This document shows positions 57,189 to 64,000 of a DNA stretch of 64,000 bases, in pieces. This DNA comes from Variovorax paradoxus (GTDB lineage Bacteria > Pseudomonadota > Gammaproteobacteria > Burkholderiales > Burkholderiaceae_C). The position numbers and the translations under genes are program-made. The notes below the pieces were generated by a model that was given only the letters and a program-made list of their open reading frames with translations, searched no databases and had not been told where the DNA came from. The stretch covers positions 5,544,501 to 5,608,500 of the forward strand of contig NZ_CP123990.1 in assembly GCF_029919115.1 (NCBI RefSeq), read 5' to 3'. Numbering within the stretch: the first letter of the stretch is position 1; each line of letters starts with the position of its first letter.

Positions 57189-57504
57189 GTCGCTTCCTCG
57201 AGAGTCACAAGAATGTAATCCCCAAGGCGCACGAGGAACAGTTTGTTTACATCTTCCGATGCGCATTAACAACTGCAAGAGTGAGGCACTTCCCGCATCC
57301 GGGCCGGTTCCGCTGCAGCAGGATCTGCTGTAGCGACGCAAACAACCGCAGCCTGCTTCGTGGAAGGCCCCCATTGAAGCACCGGCGCGAGAGGCACGCG
57401 GCCTAAGATTTTGGACATCAAAAGGCCAGCCCCAGCTTCATCATGACGCGCTCCACCGCATTGCCAAGCACCCGTTTTGCCACCCTTTCAGGGACGGCAA
57501 TTCC
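57189..57504. other. Intergenic region between the divergent glycosyltransferase and aldehyde dehydrogenase genes
   Basis: A 316-base gap; I see no gene here. It must hold both promoters. On the minus strand TTGTTA-N17-TAAACA (about 57271-57243) is a weak promoter candidate for the glycosyltransferase operon. The glycosyltransferase side is locally AT-richer than the surroundings. Confidence 0.4.
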
Positions 57505-58989
57505 ATGAACTCCCCGGTCGTCGAGCACCTCAGGCGCGCCGGACGCCTGGATCGCATGTTTGTCGGCGGCGAGTGGGTCCTGCCCGAAACGCAAGCTCAC
57601 GGCGCCGTCGTCGCCGATCCATCGACCGAGGAGGCCGTCGCGGAGATCGCGCTGGGCAGTGCCAGGGATGTTGCTGCGGCGGTTGCTGCGGCGCGGCGGG
57701 CGTTCGCTACCTGGTCGGTGAGCACTGCCCATGGCAGGGCCTTGCTTCTCGATCGCGTCCACGCGCTCATCCTCGAGCGCGCGGAACTGTTCGCCCAGGC
57801 CATTTCGCTGGAGATGGGCGCCGCCATCGGCTTCGCGCGCCACACACAGGTGCCCTCTGCGGCGGAGCACATCCGCGTGGCGCGGGACAATGCGCGCAGC
57901 TATGCATTCGTCACCCATCGGGGCGACATGGCCATCGTGCGCGAGGCCATCGGGGTGTGCGGCCTGATCACACCGTGGAACTGGCCGCTCTACCAGATCA
58001 CCGCCAAAGTCGGGCCGGCCCTGGCAGCCGGATGCACCGTCGTCTTGAAGCCCAGCGAGTTGTCGCCGCTGAGCGCCCTGCTCTTTGCCGAAGTGGTGCA
58101 TGACGCCGGCGTTCCTCCGGGCGTATTCAACCTGGTGAACGGAAGCGGGCCCGAGGTGGGCGCCGCCTTGGCCGAGCATCCTGACGTGGACATGATCTCG
58201 ATCACCGGCTCGACGAGGGCCGGGGTGCTGGTTGCCCAGGCGGCGGCAACGACGGTGAAGCGCGTGGCCCAGGAACTCGGCGGGAAATCTCCCAACCTCA
58301 TCCTGCCGGACGCAGACCTGCTGCGCGCCGTACCGCCGGGGGTCGCGGCTGCCTTCCGCAACGTCGGCCAGTCGTGCAGCGCTCCGACCCGCATGATCGT
58401 GCCGCGCGCGCGCCTGCAAGAAGTGGAACGGATTGCGCTCGCAGCGGCAGCTGGCATCGTCGTGGGCGACCCGCGTTCGCAGCAGACGACGCATGGCCCG
58501 GTGGCAAACCGCGCGCAGTTCAACCGGGTGCAGGAAATGATCGGTATCGGCATCGCCGAGGGCGCGCAACTCATTTGCGGCGGCCCCGGGCGGCCGGAGG
58601 GCCTGGGCCGCGGCTACTACTGCCGTCCGACGATCTTCACCGCGGTACATCCTCGAATGCAGATTGCGCAGGAGGAGATCTTCGGGCCGGTGCTCGCGAT
58701 CATTCCCTACGACAGCGTGGACGAAGCCGTGGAGATCGCCAACGACACCGTCTATGGCCTGGGCGCCCACGTGCAAGGGCAGGACCTTGCCGCCGCTCGC
58801 GCGGTAGCGGCACGCATCCGCTGCGGGCAGGTGCACATCAACTATCCGGCCTGGAACCCCCATGCCCCTTTCGGCGGCTACAAGCGTTCCGGAAACGGCC
58901 GGGAATACGGATTGGAAGGTTTCGAGGAGTACCTCGAAACCAAAGCCATCCTCGGCTTCCAGGATGCCCCGGCACCCGGTAGCGCCTGA
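57505..58989 (+). CDS. NAD(P)-dependent aldehyde dehydrogenase
   Basis: A 494-residue aldehyde dehydrogenase. It has Glu257 in 'VAQELGGKSPN' and nucleophile Cys291 in 'NVGQSCSAP', the cofactor segment 'ITPWNWPLYQITAKVGPALAAGCTVVLKPSE', and the C-terminal 'NPHAPFGGYKRSGNGREYGLEGFEEYLETKA'. It oxidises an aldehyde to the acid. The cupin and FAD oxidase genes follow on the same strand, suggesting that this enzyme handles the aldehyde made by the oxidase. Substrate unknown. Confidence 0.92.
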   Translation: MNSPVVEHLRRAGRLDRMFVGGEWVLPETQAHGAVVADPSTEEAVAEIALGSARDVAAAVAAARRAFATWSVSTAHGRALLLDRVHALILERAELFAQAISLEMGAAIGFARHTQVPSAAEHIRVARDNARSYAFVTHRGDMAIVREAIGVCGLITPWNWPLYQITAKVGPALAAGCTVVLKPSELSPLSALLFAEVVHDAGVPPGVFNLVNGSGPEVGAALAEHPDVDMISITGSTRAGVLVAQAAATTVKRVAQELGGKSPNLILPDADLLRAVPPGVAAAFRNVGQSCSAPTRMIVPRARLQEVERIALAAAAGIVVGDPRSQQTTHGPVANRAQFNRVQEMIGIGIAEGAQLICGGPGRPEGLGRGYYCRPTIFTAVHPRMQIAQEEIFGPVLAIIPYDSVDEAVEIANDTVYGLGAHVQGQDLAAARAVAARIRCGQVHINYPAWNPHAPFGGYKRSGNGREYGLEGFEEYLETKAILGFQDAPAPGSA

Positions 58990-59033
58990 CAGTTTTTTTC
59001 CGTGAAGACATTGCGCATCGCGCAGGAGCAATC

Positions 59034-59753
59034 ATGACCGTGGCCCTAGTTCTGCACCGCGCCGGCGGCGCGCCCCTTTCGACCGAGTTCCGCAGGGCGC
59101 CGTTCGGCAAGGACGATCCTTTTGCGCGGCATCGCGAAATTGCATGGGAAGGACCGGGCTCGATGATCGCGGGCCGCACCAGCTTCATCGGCGAGATCGA
59201 AGTTTCGAGCTTTCCCCACATCGAAACGATCGTTGTGGTCGAAGGCGAGCTGACCCTCGCGGCGCCCGGAGCGGCCCCGCTGGTGATCGGCCCGCAAGCA
59301 GGTGCCGTCATCGGCTGCGGTACATCGCTTCACATAGAGGCCGGGTCGCGCGTGCGATTCGTGTTTTGCGCCGCCGCTTGCGAGCGACCGACGAAGCGCG
59401 GCCTCTTTCCACTGCACGCCGATGCCGACTTCAAGCCCGCCGCCACGCTGCCCGCGGACGTGCTGCTGGGCCCCGCGCCGGAGTGCCGCAGCGACAACGT
59501 CTTTACCGACGACGGCGCGCAGTACCTTGCAGGCACATGGGACTCGACCCCCTACCACCGCATCGTTCGCCCGCATCGCCTGAACGAGTTCATGCATCTC
59601 GTGGCCGGCAGCGTGCGGTTCGCGGCTCCCGATGGAAGCGTTGTTTCTGCGGGCACGGGCGATGCGCTTTTCGTGCCGCAGGGCGCATCCATCGGTTGGG
59701 AAAGCAACGATCGCGTGGCGAAGTTCTACGTGGTACAGAGCGTTCCGGCTTGA
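59034..59753 (+). CDS. Double-cupin protein
   Basis: A 239-residue protein with two cupin domains (about 15-115 and 130-235). Motifs include 'FPHIETIVVVEGELTLA' and 'RLNEFMHLVAGSVRFAAPDGSVVSAGTGDALFVPQG'. It belongs to the DUF861/EutQ-like cupin type found next to amine and amino-acid oxidation genes. It may bind a metal or sense the pathway substrate. It sits between the aldehyde dehydrogenase and the FAD oxidase. Confidence 0.8.
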   Translation: MTVALVLHRAGGAPLSTEFRRAPFGKDDPFARHREIAWEGPGSMIAGRTSFIGEIEVSSFPHIETIVVVEGELTLAAPGAAPLVIGPQAGAVIGCGTSLHIEAGSRVRFVFCAAACERPTKRGLFPLHADADFKPAATLPADVLLGPAPECRSDNVFTDDGAQYLAGTWDSTPYHRIVRPHRLNEFMHLVAGSVRFAAPDGSVVSAGTGDALFVPQGASIGWESNDRVAKFYVVQSVPA

Positions 59754-59773
59754 TCGGGCGAGCGAGGTCCAAC

Positions 59774-61099
59774 ATGTCCCCTCCGCTTCATCACATCAAT
59801 ACTTCGCCCAAGCCGCCAGCCTTCGCCGACGTCGTCGTGATCGGCGGCGGCATCATCGGCGTGTTCAGCGCCTACTACCTGGCCAAGCGCGGCCTTTCGG
59901 TGGTGCTGGTGGAAAAAGGCAGGATCGGCGCCGAGCAATCGAGCCGCAACTGGGGCTGGTGCCGGCAGCAGAACCGCGATGCGCGCGAACTGCCGCTTGC
60001 CAGCAAGAGCCTCGACCTGTGGGAGCAATTTGCGGCCGAGAGCGGCGAAGACACGGGCTTTCATCGCTGCGGGCTGCTGTACCTCAGCAATGACGAAGCC
60101 GAAATTTCCCGTTGGGCCAGCTGGCGCGATTTTGCGAAGACCGCCGGCGTCGAGACTCACATGCTGAGCAGCCGTGAGGCCGCGGAGCGCGGGCAGGCAA
60201 CGGGCCGCGCCTGGAAAGGCGGCGTCTTCTCGCCGACCGACGGCACTGCCGATCCTGCCAAGGCAGCGCCTGCAGTGGCAGCGGCGCTCATCAAGCTCGG
60301 CGGCAGCGTCCACCAGAACTGCGCGGCCCGCGGCATCGAGACCGAAGGCGGACGGGTCAGCGGCGTGGTGACCGAAGCCGGCGTCATCAAGACGCGAACA
60401 GTGGTGATGGCTGGCGGCGCCTGGGCTTCTTCGTTCTGCCGGCAGCTGGGCATCCGTTTTCCGCAGGCGTCGATCCGCCAATCCATCATGAGCGTGTCCG
60501 CCGTGGAACATGGCTTGCCGCCCGCCGTGGTGAGCGCAAACGTGTCCGCCACGCGCCGCAACGACGGACGCTACGCACTGGCCATCAGCGGCCGCGCGCG
60601 CGTGGACGTGACGCCGCAGTTCATGCGCTTCGCTCCGCAGTTCGTGCCCATGTTTGCCAAGCGGTGGCGCAACCTGCGGCCGGGTGGCCTGGAAGGCATT
60701 CGTGGTGGCCACGAAACGCTGGCGCGGTGGCGGCTCGACGCGCCCACGCCGATGGAGCGGGTGCGCATTCTCGATCCCAAGCCCGACATGCCGACGATCA
60801 GGGAAACCCACCGCCGCGCCGTGGAGCTGCTGCCCCGGCTGCGCGACGCAAAGATCACGCACGCATGGGCCGGCTACATCGACAGCACGCCGGACGGTGT
60901 TCCCGGCATCGGCGAGGTGCCGGGCCTGCCGGGGTTCATCCTGGCGGCGGGCTTTTCAGGGCACGGCTTCGGCATTGGCCCGGGCGCCGGCCACCTCATT
61001 GCGGACCTTGCCAGCGGCGCGGAACCGATCGTGGACCCCACGCCCTACCGGCCGGCCCGATTCAGCGGCTCGGCATGGGGCAAGGTGGCTGATTTCTAG
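59774..61099 (+). CDS. FAD-dependent oxidoreductase, DAO family (PuuB/DadA-like)
   Basis: A 441-residue DAO-fold protein. It has an FAD-binding GxGxxG at the N-terminus ('VVVIGGGIIGVFSAYYLAKRGLSVVLVEKGRIGAEQSSRNWGWCRQQNRD') and a C-terminal 'GFILAAGFSGHGFGIGPGAGHLIADLA'. The 'EQSSRNWGW' motif resembles amine and amino-acid oxidases such as gamma-glutamylputrescine oxidase. GAGG precedes the ATG. With the aldehyde dehydrogenase and cupin it looks like an amine-oxidation unit. No signal peptide. Confidence 0.88.
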   Translation: MSPPLHHINTSPKPPAFADVVVIGGGIIGVFSAYYLAKRGLSVVLVEKGRIGAEQSSRNWGWCRQQNRDARELPLASKSLDLWEQFAAESGEDTGFHRCGLLYLSNDEAEISRWASWRDFAKTAGVETHMLSSREAAERGQATGRAWKGGVFSPTDGTADPAKAAPAVAAALIKLGGSVHQNCAARGIETEGGRVSGVVTEAGVIKTRTVVMAGGAWASSFCRQLGIRFPQASIRQSIMSVSAVEHGLPPAVVSANVSATRRNDGRYALAISGRARVDVTPQFMRFAPQFVPMFAKRWRNLRPGGLEGIRGGHETLARWRLDAPTPMERVRILDPKPDMPTIRETHRRAVELLPRLRDAKITHAWAGYIDSTPDGVPGIGEVPGLPGFILAAGFSGHGFGIGPGAGHLIADLASGAEPIVDPTPYRPARFSGSAWGKVADF

Positions 61100-61123
61100 G
61101 CCACGCCACGCGGCGTCCCCGCG

Positions 61124-61921
61124 TCAATGCGGGTGCCACGAAGAGACCACCCTCGGCGTCTGCGGGGTCGAACTGCCGGCAAGTGCATACGACAACTCGT
61201 TGGCGGCTTTCATGATCGTCTTGGCGTATCGGATGAGCTTGTTCTTCGGCAGGCGTTCCGCAGGCCCCGAGATGCAGACCGATCCGAGCAGCCGCCAGTT
61301 CAAGCCGAACACAGGCGCCGAGACCGTGGCCACGCCCGTCTCGCGTTCGCCGATGGAGAAGTGGTAGCCCTGCTGCCGGATTTCCTCGTAGATGGCGCCC
61401 GGCTCACCCGAGAAGGCCAGGATCACGCGGCCCGGCGAGCCCTTGTCCAAAGGAAGCGCCGAGCCCATTCGCGCGTGATGCCGAATTGGCTGCGGGCCCT
61501 CGACGCGCGCAATGCAGGTTCGGATGTTTCCTTCGCGCACATAGAAGGCCGCGCTTTCGCCGGTGGCCTGTGTCAGTTCGAGCAGCATCGGCTCGACCAC
61601 GTTGTTGACGTCAAACGCGGCCTGGTAGCGCGCGCCGAGCCAGCCCGCCGCGGGCCCCAGGCGCCATTCGCCGTCTTCGCGTTGCACCACATAGCCGCTG
61701 TGGGCCAGGGTACGCAGCAGTCGCAAGGCGGTGGTCTTGTGCATGCCGCTGCGGCGCGTGAGCTCTGCCAAGGTCAGCCGCTGGTCTTGCATGCCGAACG
61801 ATTCAAGCAGCTGGAGCGCCCTGGTAACAGCGGTGACGCCGCCCGATGGATCGGGACCGGAAGCTCCGGTTTCGGCTGCGGCAGGGGCCGCCGGCTGGTT
61901 GCTTGCCTTGGTTCGCGCCAT
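61124..61921 (-). CDS. IclR-family transcriptional regulator
   Basis: About 265 residues from MARTKASNQ. An N-terminal winged helix-turn-helix (about 32-95, 'VTRALQLLESFGMQDQRLTLAELTRRSGMHKTTALRLLRTLAHSGYVV') is followed by an IclR effector domain (about 110-250). It is divergent from the Bug-receptor operon, whose gap holds an 8-base palindrome GTACGTAC (61952-61959) that may be part of an operator. It is convergent with the FAD oxidase gene. It probably represses the Bug-RraA-dehydrogenase genes until an acid inducer binds. Confidence 0.9.
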   Translation of the reverse strand: MARTKASNQPAAPAAAETGASGPDPSGGVTAVTRALQLLESFGMQDQRLTLAELTRRSGMHKTTALRLLRTLAHSGYVVQREDGEWRLGPAAGWLGARYQAAFDVNNVVEPMLLELTQATGESAAFYVREGNIRTCIARVEGPQPIRHHARMGSALPLDKGSPGRVILAFSGEPGAIYEEIRQQGYHFSIGERETGVATVSAPVFGLNWRLLGSVCISGPAERLPKNKLIRYAKTIMKAANELSYALAGSSTPQTPRVVSSWHPH

Positions 61922-62031
61922 GGTTCGTGGTTCACACAGTGGACCCCCATTGTACGTACCGGAACGCAAATCTACAGTTCGTCCAAGCCCTCGAAGGGCG
62001 CTCGACTGTCAATTACGAACCGGAGACAACC

Positions 62032-63015
62032 GTGAAGATCTCGAAGCTCGCCTCCCCTCGCCGCACCGCCTTGCTGACGGCCGTGGCATTTGCCTCCTGT
62101 ACCGCTTTCGCGCAAAGCTACCCCTCTCGTCCCATCAAGCTGATCGTGCCGTTCCCGGCAGGCGGCGGTACGGACGCGGTGGCACGCGAGGTGGCCAACA
62201 AGGTGGCCACGCAGCAGGGCTGGACGGTGATCATCGACAACAGGCCGGGCTCGGGCGGCAACCTCGGCGTCGATGCGGCGGCCAAGGCAGCGCCCGACGG
62301 CTACACCATCGTGCTCGGCCAGACAAGCAACCTGGCGATCAATCCGACGCTCTACTCGAAGCTGCCGTACAACCCCGTCAAGGACCTCGCACCCATCGGC
62401 CTCATCGCCAGCTCGCCCCTCGTGCTGGTAGTGGCAAGCGATTCGCCCTACAAGACGCTGGCCGACCTGATCGCGGCGGCCAAGGCCAGGCCGGACGCCA
62501 TCAACTACGCGAGCTCGGGCAGCGGAACCGTCGCTCACCTTGCGGTGGAGCAGTTCCAGAAGCTGGCCGGCATCAAGCTCACCCACGTGCCGTACAAGGG
62601 CGCGGCGCAGGGCGCCACCGACCTGATCGGCGGGCAGATCCAGCTCTACATGTCCTCCATCCCGACGCTGATCGGCCATATCCGCAACGGCAAGATGCGC
62701 GCGCTCGCGGTCACCTCGGACAAGCGCGTCAACGACCTGCCCAGCGTGCCCACGGTAGGTGAGTCCGGCTACAAGGGGTTCGAGGCCGTGACATGGTTCG
62801 GCCTGGCGGGCCCTGCGGCCATGCCCAAGGACGCTGTCACCAAACTCAACGGTGCCTTCAACAAGGCACTGCAAGACGCCGAGGTCAAGAAGAAGCTCGA
62901 AGGCCAGGGCGTCGATGTGCTCGGCGGCACGCCCGAGCAGTTCGGCAAGCTCATCCAGGACGACATCGGCCGCTGGGGCAAGGCCGTCAAGGAGTCGGGC
63001 GCCAAGGTCGACTGA
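62032..63015 (+). CDS. Bug-family tripartite tricarboxylate transporter receptor (TctC type)
   Basis: A 327-residue periplasmic binding protein with a GTG start and a Sec signal peptide (about 1-27, ending AFAQ). The Bug motifs 'YPSRPIKLIVPFPAGGGTDAVAREVA', 'VIIDNRPGSGGNLGVDAAAKAAPDGYTIVLG' and 'HVPYKGAAQGATDLIGGQIQLYM' are clear. It binds a carboxylic acid for uptake by TctAB. CCGGAG precedes the start. TctA and TctB are not encoded here. It is the first gene of the IclR-divergent operon. Confidence 0.93.
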   Translation: MKISKLASPRRTALLTAVAFASCTAFAQSYPSRPIKLIVPFPAGGGTDAVAREVANKVATQQGWTVIIDNRPGSGGNLGVDAAAKAAPDGYTIVLGQTSNLAINPTLYSKLPYNPVKDLAPIGLIASSPLVLVVASDSPYKTLADLIAAAKARPDAINYASSGSGTVAHLAVEQFQKLAGIKLTHVPYKGAAQGATDLIGGQIQLYMSSIPTLIGHIRNGKMRALAVTSDKRVNDLPSVPTVGESGYKGFEAVTWFGLAGPAAMPKDAVTKLNGAFNKALQDAEVKKKLEGQGVDVLGGTPEQFGKLIQDDIGRWGKAVKESGAKVD

Positions 63016-63066
63016 GCTGCCGTCGCCCCGCCTCGCCTTCTTTCATCCATCTACCCGAAGACCATC

Positions 63067-63756
63067 ATGAGCGACCAGCTTCCCGAAATCATTCGCGACT
63101 TTCCGCGCGTGCCCGCCGCCGTCGTTGCGCAGGCCGCACAACTTCAGCCCGCCATCCTGGCCGACGTGGCAGGCCGCCGCGGTGCCATGAACGGCCGCAT
63201 CAAGGCGCTGCGCCCCCGCATGAAGCTGGCCGGCACCGCCTTCACCGTCGAGGTGCGTCCCGGCGACAACCTGATGATCCATGCCGCAATCGCCATGGCC
63301 AGGCCCGGTGATGTGCTGGTCATCGACGGCAAGGCCGACCAGAACGCCGCACTCATGGGCACGATCATGATGACCGCGTGCCAGAAGCTTGGCATTGCGG
63401 GCGTGGTCATGGACGGCGCCTGCCGCGACAGCCTGGAGATCGACGAGATGGACTATCCGGTGTTCTCGGTCGGCACCAATCCGAACGGCCCCACCAAGAA
63501 CATCGGCGGCCGCATCGGGCACCCTGTGTCGGTCGGGGACGTGACCGTTCGCCCAGGCGACTTCATCATTGGCGATGGCGACGGCGTGGTGGTCGTCGAA
63601 CGCGAGAAGATCGAGGCGCTGCTTCCCCTTGCGGCCAGGAAGATCAAGGACGAAGCGGCCCGCATTGCGGCCATCAAGCAAGGCGAAACCGCCGCCAAAT
63701 GGCTCGATGCTGCCCTGCGCACTGCCGGCGTGCTGAAGGAAGGAGAGACGCTGTGA
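63067..63756 (+). CDS. RraA-like 4-hydroxy-4-methyl-2-oxoglutarate aldolase family protein
   Basis: A 229-residue protein of the RraA/4-carboxy-4-hydroxy-2-oxoadipate aldolase family. The central 'DVLVIDGKADQNAALMGTIMMTACQKLGIAGVVMDGACRDSLEIDEMDYPVFSVGTNPNGPTKN' and 'VRPGDFIIGDGDGVVVVEREKIE' carry the Asp/Arg residues typical of these divalent-metal lyases. It cleaves or decarboxylates a 2-oxo acid; the exact substrate is unknown. Its stop overlaps the next gene's start by 4 bases. The Bug receptor and 2-hydroxyacid dehydrogenase neighbours suggest oxo-acid catabolism. Confidence 0.87.
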   Translation: MSDQLPEIIRDFPRVPAAVVAQAAQLQPAILADVAGRRGAMNGRIKALRPRMKLAGTAFTVEVRPGDNLMIHAAIAMARPGDVLVIDGKADQNAALMGTIMMTACQKLGIAGVVMDGACRDSLEIDEMDYPVFSVGTNPNGPTKNIGGRIGHPVSVGDVTVRPGDFIIGDGDGVVVVEREKIEALLPLAARKIKDEAARIAAIKQGETAAKWLDAALRTAGVLKEGETL

Positions 63757-64000
63757 GCGCAATCCTCGTCACCGGCGCCGACCTGGCGCCGGAGGCCCTG
63801 AGGCTGCTCGACGGCTACGAGGTGGTGTACGCAGGCAAGGCGCCGACCGAAGCGGACCTGGTGGCCCTGTGCCGAACGCACGACCCGGCGGCCATCATCG
63901 TTCGCTACGGCAAGGTCGGCAGCGCCGTGATGGACGCCGCGCCGTCGCTCAAGGTCATCTCCAAGCACGGCAGCGGCACCGACACCATCGACAAGGCTGC
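63753..64000 (+). CDS. D-isomer-specific 2-hydroxyacid dehydrogenase, C-terminus beyond window
   Basis: The GTG at 63753 overlaps the RraA stop (GTGA). Only the N-terminal 82 residues are seen, for example 'ILVTGADLAPEALRLLDGYEVVYAG' and 'IIVRYGKVGSAVMDAAPSLKVISKHGSGTDTID'. The latter is characteristic of D-2-hydroxyacid/phosphoglycerate dehydrogenases. The Rossmann domain and catalytic Arg/Glu/His lie outside. It would interconvert a 2-hydroxy acid and 2-oxo acid, a sensible partner for the RraA-like lyase. Confidence 0.85.
   Translation, partial: MSAILVTGADLAPEALRLLDGYEVVYAGKAPTEADLVALCRTHDPAAIIVRYGKVGSAVMDAAPSLKVISKHGSGTDTIDKA

Noticed and set aside
57418-59031. A minus-strand frame over the aldehyde dehydrogenase
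   Set aside because: It is antisense to a complete ALDH with catalytic Cys and Glu; no competing domains are seen.

Overview
This is a 64 kb chromosomal stretch of a high-GC Gram-negative bacterium. The gene families (tandem glycine riboswitch before gcvT-H-P, Bug-type tripartite transporter receptor, many LysR regulators, OpgD, ETF-QO, EptA) fit Burkholderiales. I would place it in Comamonadaceae, close to Variovorax, by recognition rather than by any search. I see no rRNA, tRNA, CRISPR array, prophage or intact insertion sequence. Nearly all of the window is protein-coding, with one gap slightly over 300 bases (57189-57504).

Layout. 1-8129 (minus): a seven-gene envelope-stress operon, YjfI (DUF2170) - PspA/IM30 - unknown 120-aa protein - YqiJ - flotillin YqiK - zinc ribbon - giant DUF3686 'DNA repair ATPase' (cut by the window edge). 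It is driven by a near-consensus sigma-70-type promoter. 8243-16807: LysR regulators, methylmalonate-semialdehyde dehydrogenase (mmsA), an LCM-type methyltransferase, the periplasmic glucan protein OpgD, an SDR and a secreted FKBP isomerase. 16914-20519: a compact ethanolamine operon (permease, eutB, eutC). 20526-22175: a hipBA toxin-antitoxin pair with palindromic operator candidates. 22268-24186: a lipoprotein HAD phosphatase and an AhpD-like protein. 24196-29497: a lipid A/envelope modification locus (EptA and two PAP2 phosphatases, divergent from a PmrAB-like two-component system). 29512-33435: thioesterase, DMT transporter, SDR and ETF-QO.

33485-33667 is a palindromic intergenic repeat. 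33708-40543 (minus) is a probable 5-oxoproline/D-glutamate locus: LysR, DUF1445 D-glutamate-cyclase-like protein, MFS transporter and one-chain 5-oxoprolinase. 40646-44561 holds a D-erythronate-dehydrogenase-like gene and a DctPQM TRAP transporter, with an internal terminator after dctP. 45303-50110 is the glycine riboswitch and gcvT-gcvH-gcvP. 50133-53293 (minus) has a small unknown protein, a DUF3014 membrane protein, an esterase and a nitronate monooxygenase. 53398-57188 has a two-sensor diguanylate cyclase convergent with a PgaC-like glycosyltransferase and an outer-membrane barrel. 57505-64000 has two catabolic units: aldehyde dehydrogenase - cupin - FAD amine/amino-acid oxidase, then IclR divergent from a Bug receptor - RraA-like lyase - 2-hydroxyacid dehydrogenase (cut by the right edge).

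The best candidate for an under-described system is the YjfI-PspA-YqiJ-flotillin-zinc ribbon-DUF3686 ATPase operon. It joins membrane-stress scaffolds to a very large protein named for DNA repair. Second is the 5-oxoproline locus, where a cyclase-like protein, a transporter and a hydrolase form a plausible pathway.
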